NCBI RefSeq assembly: GCF_017562075.2
Contig: NC_054084.1
Coordinates: 9,900,140 to 9,964,139 of the forward strand
Length of the DNA stretch: 64,000 nucleotides
From: Anopheles merus
Lineage: Eukaryota > Arthropoda > Insecta > Diptera > Culicidae
Reading direction: 5' to 3'
The position numbers were made by a program, and so were the translations under genes. The notes under the pieces were generated by a model. That model had not been told where the DNA came from. It made no database searches and saw nothing but the letters and a program-made list of their open reading frames with translations. Shown piece by piece: positions 27,024 through 40,470 of the stretch (position 1 is its first letter; every line of letters begins with the position of its first letter).

Positions 27024-30000
27024 TAGTGGTTCGTTTGTTCGGAAATCATAAGTTTCATGACCCGTACCATGGTTCAACGGAGTATTGATTGATCCTGCAG
27101 CACGGCTGTGAGCCTCGCTGTTGTGATGGTCACGTTTGAAATCCCCAAAAGAGGGATCATTCCTCCCCAAAAAAAAGAAAAGAGGCCCTTCATAAGCCTT
27201 ACATAAACCTTACGCTCAGCTAGTACCATTGTTTTACTGTGATTGTTTTTAATCTTTCCTGAAGGGTTGTACTGCGCTTCTTGAAACTCAACGTTTTACA
27301 TCCATTTTTCGATGCATTATCCCTTGAAAGCTTCAGCAAAAGAGCCACCTTTTCGCTCCCTTTCGATTCCAACTTACAGCCGCTTACTTGAATAATACAT
27401 TATGCAAAGTGACTAATTTAAGTTTATGCTTCCCCCCATCGTGTCGTTACATCAGGAGTCAACACACAGGAGTCAGCCTACGCCCGGTGCGCTGGGAGTT
27501 GCACTTCTTTTCGCCGCGCGAACACATAATGCAGGATCTTATCGCCGAAACGAAATGAGATCAGTCGTGTCGCCATCGTCGTCGTCGTCGTTGTCGTGAA
27601 CCGGTGAGCGACTATGCGTGATCCCTATCACAGATTGATGATTTAATATTCACCTCAGTGCTCGGGGAAAGGTTTTCAAATGACGAACACGCCAAGGCAG
27701 CTCCATTTCGATCAGCATCAGCGAAACGGAGCTGTTTTATTCATTACGAACGCGTCGTCTTCCTCCAGCGCGCGAAACACTATCACTTTTCAAAGCTTAC
27801 TTAACTTACCGTTTGGAGGAGGAACACACCAAAAAACCAGATGCAACTGACATCGGACGATGATGCGGATGTCTTTAATGTACCCCTTTTCGTTGGGAGG
27901 ATCTTGGAGCAAGATGAGGACAACCAACGGGCACAGGGTTGATTTGCCCGAGGATGAGGAGCACTAATTACGAATTCTCTTTGCACCATCACCTGCAGAG
28001 CGCAGCAGAAGAGCATATTTTACGTGATCCGATTTTATGCTTTCCATCGCCACCGACACTGCTCGGTAACGGTGCCACTTTTACTGCTCTCGACAACGCC
28101 TTTTTCTTTGGTAGTTTTTCCTCGCAGTTTTTAGTTCCGCTGAGCAGCAGGGTTCGTGTTGTCGTCGGATGGTGTAGCTTGCCGAGTTTCTTTGCTACGG
28201 TGAAATTTTGCTTTAATTTCATGGTTTGTTCATTTTTTACTGAGCGTGTAGGAAATGGCCTTGAATTTAAGACAAATTTTGGATCTAAATTATTATGTTT
28301 TGGAGTCAAACGAAGGTTCAAAAATATTGTATCTTTTCTTCCAGACAATTTGAAATTATTATGAATTGGTAACATGATAGAATTAAAATAAACTATTTTT
28401 TCTGTTTTTTTTTTCTCCACCCATCACCAAAAAGGCTCTTACGTACAATATTCACAATACAATTCTCGCCTTCAACTCGTTCCCCAACACCTCTCTATAT
28501 TAAAAATTCAACAAATTTCCCAAAGAAACCGTACACCGTGCTCAACTTTGCTGGACCACCTGCTTTAATGCATCCAGCGGCCAGCAGCTGAAACTGAACA
28601 ACTTCAACCCGCTGACCGCTTTGCCCAACCCATGTCTCCGCTTATCCGTGGCGAAGCCCGAGTGGTGAAAATTTAATACGACACTAAATTGTTCACTCCC
28701 GTCCCACACGCCAGTCCCCTACAGCACATAATTCCAATCCCTTCACACTTTAACCATTCACTCGATCGAGTACAGCAACGGCAATGGTTGGAATTGGGGG
28801 AAAAAGCACAGTGCAAACTAGAAACATGCACTTGGGTTGACATTTTTCGAGCTGATAAATTATTCAGTGTGAAAAGCGAAGAATGCTCCCGCACTTGCCC
28901 CGCTTTGCTGTGCCTCAGCTGTTGGTCAGATTTGTTGGTCAGAAACAATATGGCGATCGGGAATGGGAATGGCTCCTGCGACCGAATTCCATGCACTTTC
29001 TAGCGATTGTGTTCGGTGTCTGTTTCTCTCTCTTTTTGGTGGTGGTCGTTTATTGGTGACAGATTACTTTAGCAGGAGAATGTATCACAGAAGATGCGAC
29101 CATTTACTCTGTTTTATAAATAGCAGACGAAGGATATAGACGCAATCGAGGATCTTGTCAACTCATCAATCTTCTTGAAGAGACATAAAATGTAGAATAT
29201 TTCTTTGCAAACAAGATTGAGTTTCATTCGTGTTGTTATCTGTCTTTTTTGTCTATTCAAATTTCCAAACTGTTCGTAATAAAATGACTATATTTTGAAA
29301 ATAATCAATTTTATTGGACTCATTGGGAACTATTCTGTAATGTATTCAAACATCCAGACTTTCTCAAATAGCTCACAATAAAAAGAGTCTGCGTTAAACG
29401 ACATTCATTCCCCAACCACACCCAATCCATTGCCCCAAACGTCTTACCCAGAGTCTGCAATGTGCAATATTAGTTTCTTTATTTAATTTATAGCTTAAAG
29501 TTTACTTCAACATTGCGTCGTTGCTCTATGCCTCTATTCACTTGCATCTCCACCGTGCAAAACAAACCCCCGCCAATCCTCACTCGCTATCCATTCCATA
29601 ATGGATGGAAAACGTCCGTTTTCCCCGGGCACACTGGTTCGCTTTTGTTCCCGGTTGTCGTTTCCGGTTGGCATTTCCTTTTTAAATTTGCGATAAATTT
29701 TAATGCCTCACGCTCTCTCGCTTTTTAATTCCCTGTTCCCTCTTCCCGTCCCGAATGGGCCTTCGTTCGGAAGCATCAGAAGAAGAAACTAGTAAGAGAG
29801 AAAAAAAGCATTGCTGCCCAATGCTAATGAGTTCGAAGCCCACCACCGATCCGGCTTCCTTCGAAACCCCACTTCAATGCGGGACTGTTTCCGGGGTTGT
29901 CGCAGCGCATCCCGATTTGCCCCGAAATTGGGGAGAAAAGTTAGAGATAAAGCACACACAAAAGCGAAAAATAAAATAAAAACACCAACCACCAGCACAT

Positions 30001-32948
30001 CGGCAAATGACAAAACGTCTTCGAGGCATTATTGTTACGCGCGAGTGCGATGGCTTTTCTCCCGGTTGGATTTTTCCTCACTGCGGAAGTGTCAAGGAAG
30101 GGGAAAGGAAGGGAAGGGCCAGTACCGAAAGGCCAATGGAAGAGGCCAACGCAAAACGATTCGAATTTCATGCCCAACTTGCAGCGAACCCGGCGTACCC
30201 GGCAGCGAATGTAATTTGAATTTTCCTCCGAAATGACATCGGGGAATTTATTGTGGTTTTCATAATGGCTTTTTCCACCACCAACGCTACCACCAACTCG
30301 CGGAGCGCTGTTTTCTCTTTCCGATGGTTACAGCAGCTTCCGGGAGCATTGTGTGGAGCCGTGGCAGCAATGAGCCTGCCAGCCCGCGGTACGCCGTGTG
30401 TACAGCGTCGGTACGATTGATTGGATGGTGAACTGGACACTTGAGGATAGTCTGATGAACGGGTTTGCTTGAGGGTTTTTTTGTTGCTGTTTCCGTCTCT
30501 TGAGCTTGAGCTGGAAAGGCAAAGGATAACGATATAATTTCTCATGAATTCTAAAAAGGCTTCTAGTAAATTAAAAATAAAAAAAACTCACCCTCGTAGG
30601 GCCATAACTTATTTCGCAGGGTTTATTTGCAGTTCGTTCTTCCGGTGGCCATAATTCACTAGCATTTTTGCTGGATTGCAGACGACAATCGGCAGCTGCT
30701 GGAATTAAACATGCATTTACATTTCAAGCACAGTGTCCGATTACGGCAAATGAAAGGCCAGTCTCCTGCAACCAATAACGTATTGGTATAGCATCAGCTT
30801 TACATCGATTAATCCGTATCTCTTATCAAACGAAATTATGAACACACACTCTTCGCCACTGCACTCGGAAAACGCCGGACACCGGACGACCAAATAAGCC
30901 CATCAGCCGGATGACTGTCCTCCCGCTCACAGGAATTTGATCATAATCGATTGATGTAGGGCACCATTTACCGGGAAAGCGTAATTCCCATCTCGAACAA
31001 ATCCGTTTCGATCGATTATTTTTACCCTGGTCACTTAACCCCTGGCCCGGATGCACAAATCCCAACCCAGCCCAAACTCACATTCATATTCATTACAACT
31101 GGGCCGAGGGAAAGCTGGACAACATTGGTAACCCCTAATCCTTTGCCGTGCGATTGCCCGACTAGCCGTATATTGTGGCTGCCCCACTGATAGCCCTTCA
31201 AAATGGAGATCAGTGCTGAACGTGGACAGTTGAATGTGCACTTCGATATCAGCATGAATGCAGTACACTTGAAAATGGAGCTTTAACAGGAACTGGAACA
31301 GAGTAAAGTCATTTCGTGGAAAAGCTTGCAAAATAAGGGTTAAAGTTTAATAGCTTATGAGGAAATGTTTGTTTGTTTTTCATACTTTCGACACTGTTCT
31401 GCAATTAATTTGCCCTCTCTTCGCGCTACAATCGAATCGCATTGGAGCGCTGCGTGTAGGCAAACCTCAACTCACCATCCCGAAATCCTCAAAGCCGACA
31501 ATTTGCGACAGCACAGTCAAACCACAGCCGCTCCTTTCCGCGGAACCTTTTCGAAACCCCTGCCCAGCCGCCACAAAAATCACCACAAAACGGTTTCCTC
31601 AACCGACCCTAACCCTTCCTTTTCTTTGGTAGCGTTACAGCTAGAACGAAATCCTTGCCCTTGCAACACCCCGGGAGAGCGTGTCATCGCCGGATAACGG
31701 CGCCACGGAGTTTTTAATTAAATTGTTTTAATTGGTTCCCGTCGACACCCGGGGAAAACTAGGGGACACCCACTCGATCGAGCCTTTCCCGCTGCTCAGT
31801 GCTGTGCTGCTGCCTGTAAAACCCCACCGAGTGTCGGCTGTTAAGAGCCCGTCTTAACTTTATAATGATTTTATTGGTTTCCATCCCGCCGCTACCGAAA
31901 ATCGGCACTAAGCTCTGCCTCTGTGTCTTGACTTTCCTTGGGGGACGTTACTGTTCCGGGTGTTTTGAGTGAGCTATTTGGGGTGAGGAAAATCTGTGCT
32001 ATTACCGGGAGGAGCAAACAACAGAAGAAAAAAACCAGGCGAAAGATAATTATCGATGGCTAATTTGGGGAGCAAACTCTTACAGGAGTTGCCTGTGTGT
32101 TCCTGGGTGTAACAATTTTATTCCCAATCAAAATGGTATGGCAACCACCAGAACGGAACAACTCTTCATCCGGTATCGTAACATTTTAAGTAAGAACCCT
32201 TCAACGCTCTGCTTCCAGCAACGAGTCCGACGCTCTTGACTGTGCAGACAGAAAAATGAAGCTCCATTAATCAAATGATTTCACAATAACCTTCAAGAAG
32301 CTCGTCGGTTTACGGGTTTTTTTTTTTGCTTCCGGGGTTGTGTTTCTTCTTTCGTTAGCTGAAATGAAAGTTTTCTTACTCTCCAACTCTCTCTCGCCTT
32401 CTCTCAAACGGCTGTATTACACTTTTCTTGACAAATTTTCCCAACCTTCGGGGAAATCCGCCAGCACACCCTATCCCGTGTATACCACCACAAACACACA
32501 CAAACATTTATTTGCCGTCTTTTGGTTGGCAGTGAAGTTAGCGTACTTGTTTCGTTTCTTCCGCTAGTCCATGTTGGATGAAGTTTTCCTATTCCTCGCT
32601 CCTGTGCGCACCCCCTTCGGACACGGATGGCTCGAACGACTTGGTACGTTAGTTGGCGGTGAAAAGTTGGTAATTACGGAACGGGCAACAAACAACTTGA
32701 CATACGGTACCAACAACAGACATGTACACATATTGCCAATGGGAATGATTCGTCGTTGCCGGTTGTGGCGGCTTTGGTGAATGGTGTTTGGAGTGGAAGC
32801 GAGTTGTGATGTTAAGTTTGACTTAGCTTTTAGCTTTATGAGTCTGAAGTCAGTTATGGGATTTAAATTGGTTTAAATTGATTCAATGCAGTAAAAATAC
32901 TTTGCATGACGCAATCAAAAGAAGTGAAATGTTTAAATAGTATAATTC

Positions 32949-32965
32949 CGCCTAAATGTATGCAA
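32949..32965 (-). repeat. Copy of dispersed motif TTGCATACNTTTAGGCG
   Basis: On the minus strand it reads TTGCATACATTTAGGCG, identical to the copy at 39697-39713. Confidence 0.85.
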
Positions 32966-35640
32966 CTTGCACTGCAAAAGAAGCATTTTGAATCAAAAGA
33001 ACACGCTGAGCTTGTCATTAAACAGCAAATGGTTTTTGAAAGATTCAAATTGATAACGCAAATGAAAGAAATGCCCAAACAAACAGTTCTCTTTGCCAAC
33101 TCCTACATAACTTGATTCCGCAAATGGAACGTACAAGCACCTAACTGCTAATCAAACAATGAGATAATATGCAAAAGCTCGTTTTCACTGTAATTGCATC
33201 AGGGTTCAGTTTATCGTGCAGACAAACATGACAACCGTTCGCTCTGCTTCAAACCATCGTCTACCCGCTCCAAAGACGCATCCCAGGTGAAGTATAAAAT
33301 ATTCAAATTACTCTAACCAGTCCCCGGCAGTCCTCCGGCCGCATGCACTCGCTGCACTTCTTTTACACTATTTCCTGGCGAGTGGAAAAAAAGGAACACA
33401 ACAACCAGTGCCGACAATGCTACCTCACTCGCTCGGGTGGAATGATAGCTTGGTGGAAAAGTGAAATAATTTAATTTTCCTTCCTTCCTGCCAAAGACAC
33501 ACAGGCAGCATTCGCAGCAAGAGACGCACTCGCCAGTTTCGCCAACTTGCTCGCTGGTTGCTTGAGCGCGTTTTCGCATGTTTCCCCGGGAGCGCTTTTG
33601 CGGCTAGGAATTCGTTACTTAATCCGTTCGCTACATTCGCATTACGGCATGCCGGTCCGGTAGCAAATGGCGGATTTGAGACGTTCCAACGTTTCGGACT
33701 GAATTTGCAAAACATTACAGTGGCAAAAGTGCGGTCGTTTTCTGCGTTGGCTCGGGTTGGGGGCTGATTGACGCGATGGTGCTACGGGACTCCTGCCAAC
33801 CGTCAGACGAGTTGCGTTTGCCCAGTCGGACAAGAGAAAACGCGATGCGCGTACTGGCAGCAGTTGAAAGTTTCATAGCTACTGACGCTGACAGATGAGT
33901 GTGCACGGTAAGCTTTTCGTTGAAGAAGAAACGATGTTTAAGAGTTTGAGGTCGCCACCACCAAGTCGGTTTTGTTCACGTTCCTTTCCTTAATGCTCTT
34001 TGTGGGATGGAAATGCAGTAAAATGGTCATTTTCAATAAAGATTTGAGAAGAAAGAGATTGAATGGTGATTGCTTTATTATCCTTTTGCTTCTTCGTTGC
34101 TTTCGATTACTGATTGATTATTTACGGCTGATGGATGGCAATCGTGTTTTATGTTATTTTTTAGCAACATAACGTACATATTAAACGGAAAATTTCTCAC
34201 TTTGGTGAAATCAAATTTCTGCTTTAAGATTTCTACTCCCCGTCCCAAAGGCAATCCCTTTCCACTGCGTCGTTCTACCCCTTGCCGAGGTGACAATTTA
34301 TGCACGCCATTGTGATAAATGAGAACACATTTTTCCCGACCCGCAACCATCAACCATTCGGAAGCGTGTGTTACCCTCACCTGTGCGACACATACACTTT
34401 GACCCTTACGCCACTCATAATCCTGATGAGAGGGCATGTCGTTCTTGCCGACGCCTTGCACCACCAAAAAACTGCTTACAACTGATTTATTGCATTCAAT
34501 TAAATCGAGCATCAAGCTGAAGGTGGAATGTTCGGAAACCCTAGTGGAGAACGATTTCTTCCATTGCCGTAACAGGTCCCAGGGCCCATAACCCGCTGCC
34601 CATTGGGATAAGATTACAACCTTCCCCCGCAGCTACTTCTCGAAGTGAACTCATTTCTTGGCCTTGCCGGAGACCGGAGTTTTCCTGCCTCCCTAGGGTA
34701 CTTAAAAACCACGCAATGCTACACACGTAAGAAATATGTCGTCACTCTTAGCCACCTCATAAACCACACCTCACACTGTGCCGACAGTGGCCATAAAAGA
34801 CGTAGACACGCACCAAGAGAGGGAGAAAAAAAAGCTCCAACCTTCAAGGGGGTAGACGACGAACTCCCTCAGCTCACCTTTTGCACAATATCCTAATGGA
34901 GTCCCCCCGCGTGATGGTGATTTACGTGATACGGACGTAGCGGAATGTTTTCACCGCAGCTGCCCCTCATACATCAAAACGTACGGTGCCCACCAGACTG
35001 AAAAATAGAGAATTTATTAGTCCTTTCGATGCCGGTGACGTTAGCATAAGCATTTCGCTATTATCAAATGTAAATTTACCCACTCCCCGGCCATCGGGAT
35101 TTTGCTCGGGTTTGTGGGGCACCGGCGAACAACTATTACTACCAGCGGTCGGGTTTCTCTGATGAAAGGTCGCTACCGCTGGACGGTTTATCCTTGTCTG
35201 CCTCCCATCTAAGCCGGTCTGCATCGGCACTGCTACAACGGCAGGGTGGTTAGTGTCGGTACCGGGCATACATCGATACCGAACCGGGAGGCTCTTTTGA
35301 GGGTGAAACTGTCGTGATGAATATGATTTACATTTATTAGCTTTTTGTGTAAACGCCTGGCAGCGGACGGGCCCATGATTCTGTGGCGGTATTTATCGCT
35401 ACGTCTCGAGGGGTTTGATCGGTGCTTTGAGATAGCAAAGAAGGCAAAGGAGATAAAGTTTAGCACACAAAAGACACTCGATTGTCTGCATCCTTTAGTG
35501 CGACGGAACATGTGTTGATTTGCCATCATCACTTCCTTAATATAGCTATTGCATAACTCTGGGCGTAGAATCTCCTGAATGTATGTAACTCGCATATCAG
35601 AGTCATTGCTTATTAAAGAAAGTAATTATTGCAAAGCAGA

Positions 35641-35657
35641 TTGCATACCTTTAGGCT
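35641..35657 (+). repeat. Copy of dispersed motif TTGCATACNTTTAGGCG
   Basis: Reads TTGCATACCTTTAGGCT, two differences, one of them the last base. Confidence 0.75.
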
Positions 35658-38118
35658 CATTATCTTCAGAACGGATTATATTTGTTTTAAGACAGCAAAA
35701 CTGGTGGCTAATAATCAATTCCCGTTTAACCACCTTATTCAATACGTAATAATAGGAAATTTAATTCCAATGAACCTTTTGCCTCATTACTGTGAAACGT
35801 GATACTATGTATAGACTACTATTCACAGATAAGGCAGAGGCTCTACGTTACATGTGCTCATTGAAATCTTCTGGCACGTTTTTCTATCTAGCAACATTTT
35901 CAGTTCAACTGAATGCTCTTAAGCCTTCCAAGAAACACTTCCGAGCAGCTGCAGAAAGGAAACTAGATGCATGTAAAATTCCTTGAAAATGCTCTCTCTC
36001 TCTCTGTAAGCTTATCCGGCGAACGAACGAACGTCAGTGTTAACTGACACAATTTACTGCGAATCAATCAGCCAACCTAACGGCACGAGCTGTGTGTATT
36101 GTTGCTGAAGCTGAGGATTACGGGAAAATTTCCGTGCATTACAGCCCGCTTTACCACTTCCAAGTATAGTTTGCATCCCTCAGTGCAAGCTGTACACCTG
36201 CTGTCACTTCAGCTCGCCATTAACGTCAATTTGAATAACGTTTTCAGCGGATATGCAGCAGCAAATGTGTTCCTCCGGCTGCAGCTCACAAGTCACTCAA
36301 GCTTTACCGCATTCGACACATACCGCGGCTCCGTATACGACAATCTAACATCGGAAGCGACTCGAATATCTTGCCGGCTGCTCGGATTTGGCTACATTCG
36401 CCCCCCGTTCAACCGCAATCGAGAACCAAAATAAAACTGCACACAACTAACCAACTCAAGGACGAGGTTACAATCTACTCACAAAAGCCACTCGATGCCA
36501 CGGTTCACGTACCACAACGTTCGGCGACTGCGAGAAATCGATCCGCCGGTGAAGCCACACCAGAAGGCCCGCTTTCCGGTACGATCCGGAACAATACAAA
36601 AAGAAAGGGATAGGAAAATGATTTTTCCTTCCTGTGCCCGAAAGGCACCGAAACTGGAAGTTCATGGCTGCGTCATCACCATCAGCCGCTACGCCAACGA
36701 TGCACGGTTCGAGCCAGGCAGCGGCAGGTCGCTGCGGTTAACCAGCTCGTGGCTATTTTGCACACCAACTTCCGGTTATCACAAAACCCACACGCGCAGG
36801 TTTGGCGAAGAAGGTTGATAAAAGGCAAAAAGAAATAAACATAGACGCTCACAATAATAATACAAAAAAACTCTGCACCTGCAACCGTTACAGAATGTTT
36901 CTATTCTATTAGACTCGAGTGCCGCCGGGTGCATCTGGGAACCGAAGGGAGCAATGGAGGGGCAACAAAAATCATTACAGCGTAATGCCGGAAGGATCGT
37001 GGATTCGTTAGTTGGTGGATTTTTTTATTTTGTTCTTTATTCTCCTTGCAGCAACACAATAAACTCGGTGCATGTGTACATCCGGTTGGGAAAGGATTTT
37101 TTTCCAGCTCACAGCACAGCAAAAAGTCAACCGACGGCACCAACGAACGCTACCAAACGACGCGGTCGTCCTCTCGCGAATGGATAGCGTGGCGCGTACC
37201 GTGCCAGCCAGGAAATCTAGTTAACAGCTAGACAAGGAGAAGAAAAATAATCCCAAACCAGCGTTGTTTCCCTTCCCACTCTCTGGTCCTCTGCTCTCAC
37301 CCATAGCTCGGATGCTGACGATGGTGGTGGTGATGATGTTTGCTTTATTAAAGCGTTACTCACCGAGGCCACGACCACGAGGGGTTTTCGCCTCCATTCG
37401 CAGTCGCCGCATGTCGCCTCCCATATTAAGATGATAAAAGGTTAATATCATGCATTATTTATTATCATTGCTGGGCACCGTACCATGCGGAAGTGCATCG
37501 TGCGAAAACGGCAACAGAGAGACAGAGAGACAGGGGCAGAGCGTCGAGGGCAAAGCTTTATGGTGCAGACGGAAGGTGAAATGTTTTATCGCTTCCGACC
37601 CATTCGCCGTCCATTTATCGGACACATAGTTTATGATATTTAATAAATAGACGATAGCTGGAAGAAGGATCTGATCTCGTCGCCCAGATACACCCGAAAG
37701 GAAGGGAGTGTTCTTAATTAAGGAAAGCAACTAGGAACCGGTACGCTGATGATAGGGAAGGTGGAAAGCGAGCTCTGTCTTGGGTTGATTGTTTTTAGTT
37801 TCTTTTTTTACTTAGCTTTTGGAGACAGAGCTTTGTGAAGTGTGGACCTGTGGAAGCCCATGACAGGTTATGAGGGAATGCGGGATGCCGTTGCATCAAA
37901 ACTGCCCATAAAAGCGTTGCAATATATCATTATCCCCGTGCGTAGGAAGTTAATTGTTTTTTCCTCCGGATTAAACGTGGGAGGAATTTATATGAGCGTT
38001 TGATTAGATTGTGTTGTGTGGTGAGCATGAGAACCTTGAACAATTAATAAGAAGCACAACTTTATTTAATTGGCAACCTTAGCTGAGGGTTATTGTTACA
38101 CCTTTGGCAGCTTTATAA

Positions 38119-38193
38119 CGCCTAAATGTGTGCAATATCATTTCATGCGTGTTATTTTGTATTGCGTTTGCGTACATAGCATACTTTTAGGCG
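38119..38193. repeat. Divergently oriented pair of the dispersed motif
   Basis: A minus-strand copy TTGCACACATTTAGGCG (38119-38135) and a plus-strand copy TAGCATACTTTTAGGCG (38177-38193) are 41 bp apart with their GGCG ends facing outward, the opposite arrangement from the pair at 25561. Confidence 0.85.
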
Positions 38194-39696
38194 TTTTATT
38201 TCCTTACGTTGTGTACATTTCGGCTTTATGAAACTCGCCTTGTTCACACATTTCAAATGCAGCTCTCCATCAACGACGATTGACTTTGGTCACATTATGA
38301 GGTGTCATAAACATAACCAAAGCTAATCCTGCCCATAAACGGGGAAGAAAAATACATCATCTCAACTTGCGCAATGCATTGATAAACTTACGCCAATAAT
38401 GACCACCCATCAGTCGTACCCAAGCGTGCACAAGCATTTGCACCGCTTCGCACCATCCCGCCAGTGACCAACATCAAACGTCGACATTCCCTGCCCTATT
38501 CCTTCAACCCACACTGCTGCGGCAAGGCTAATGATTTAACAAGCTTCCCTGTTTATTATGTAGCTCGCAGCTTCAAATGTGCAGGGTGAAAGCGAACGAA
38601 AACAACATTCCGAAGATAACTCTAATGGCATTTATCATCACATGCGCGCGCGCGCTCCCCTCTATTCTTCGACTTGCCTTATTCTCAGTTTGTCGGAAAT
38701 GGAGGCAAATTTACCCACGCTCCCGCTCTTCGTGTACCCAAAAAAAAAAACAGGCAACCCACAATGGCCGGCAAGCAGGACAAATGGTGTTGCGATAGTG
38801 GAAACATGATGTACGATGTGGCCACGAATCCGGTCCGTTTGCTGCCATGCAGCCCATTTTGCTATTATCATGCGCGTCTCATCTGCCACCGCCCCACCCA
38901 CCTCCGGGGAGGTATGTAGCGCAACACTGTGTGTTTTCCGGGCGCTGGGTAGGCCTTTGGTGCAGGAAAAAAGCGGGAAAGAGCTCAACTGTTGCCACGG
39001 CAAACCCGGACCGATTCCAGCTTCCATCGTACATCATCTCATCTCTGATAAGGCAAGCGGAAAAAAGTCGTTAAAAGAGCACGAAAATGGTCAAAATTAG
39101 GCACGAGACTCGAACGAATGGGTAGAGTAGATGGGGATGGTAGTGCGGTCCTGTGGGAGGGGAAGCAAACGGGAGCGTGTGGGATGAGCATTCTGGGGAA
39201 AATGGTATTTTTCTCCCTTGTCTGTCTGTGTTATTGTTTCACTGTTGCTCGAAGACCGGGGCGTCTCTCGGTTGGTGAAGAGTGGGACATAGGGAAGGAA
39301 GCACACAACATAACAAATAGCCTTGACGTATTATGTTTACGGATGATGATAATTTGTTTTCTTTAAGAAGGACACGTCTCGGGAGACCGGTGACGAGGTC
39401 CCCGTGCGACGAAAGCTGCTCCATACGTGGCTTTAAAAGACGGCGAGCGTGTAATAGGCTTATCCTTCAGGAAACTCAGCCCTGTGTAGGAGCTTCCCGG
39501 TAGCGGAGATGTTTTCTGGGAAGGTTGAGACAATGTTTGTCGATGCATACCGCTGCATGGTGAATAATAATATGTTCATTAATTATGTCATAATAAATGG
39601 AAGTGGAGAACATAACACATAAGAAGATACACACAACGACGAGACTACGAGAGTTTTAAATTTTAAAGCAACCCAATGACGTCATCCGTTTAAAAG

Positions 39697-39713
39697 CGCC
39701 TAAATGTATGCAA
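39697..39713 (-). repeat. Copy of dispersed motif TTGCATACNTTTAGGCG
   Basis: On the minus strand it reads TTGCATACATTTAGGCG. A half-match CCATTTTAGGCG on the plus strand at 39864-39875 could be a decayed partner. Confidence 0.85.
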
Positions 39714-40411
39714 TCACTCCAACAATAACTCATTGATCGCTGATTTTAAGCTATATTGTAGATCAATTCACATGAAATAATTCTAAATATGAATTTAATA
39801 ATTGCTTCCAACAAACTTCATAAGATTATTACCCAAAAATGATCTTATACAAACACTAATACACCATTTTAGGCGTTAAATAGACACTTGAATGTTCCCG
39901 CTTCACATTCAAACCTTCCCCAAAACAATCGTTCAGCCTATAATCGAATGTTGTTGATTTCAATTTCGCTTCCTTTCTTCTACCCCGGATGTTTGGGCAA
40001 AAGAAATCAATTAGAAGCAAACACTTTATGAGTCCCATCGGAACGCTTGAGGCCGGAATCATCCCACCAAATAAAATAACAAAAAAAATAGCCCTTAACC
40101 TTCCCCGGGAAACATTCGGTCCCGATTGGCCGGGGTTAAAGACTGGCCCGAGAAAGGGAAACGAAACTTTTAGCTTACGTGCCTTCGCCCCACAATCGAA
40201 CCCGTCGATTTCCCATTATTAATCTTCCTAAACGATTCATTACTAACCCCTAGCCCTCCGGGCTGCATGTATCGAACCTGGAGATGCTGGTCCGGCCGCG
40301 AGGGTTGAAGGAACCGGTCACTCCTGCTGGACATTCGAACAGCTTCGAAAGAAAGGCAAAAAAGGGGCCCAGAAAAAAGAAATCGACTATAAAAATGCTC
40401 CCTTTTGCTAC

Positions 40412-40412
<1 letters not shown>

Positions 40413-40467
<55 letters not shown>
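40413..40467. repeat. (TG)27 microsatellite
   Basis: An uninterrupted run of 55 bases, the longest simple repeat in the window and likely to be length-polymorphic. Confidence 0.97.

Positions 40468-40470
<3 letters not shown>

Larger units (their letters stand above)
13371..33000. other. Non-coding region, middle part
   Basis: No coding exon can be supported. Microsatellites lie at about 20935-20980 (AC) and 27001-27023 (TG), and AT-rich blocks at about 13380-13530, 23560-23700 and 29080-29400. Five copies of the 17-bp motif occur from 15846 to 32965. Reading frames up to about 180 codons occur in GC-richer blocks but are low-quality on inspection. Confidence 0.6.
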
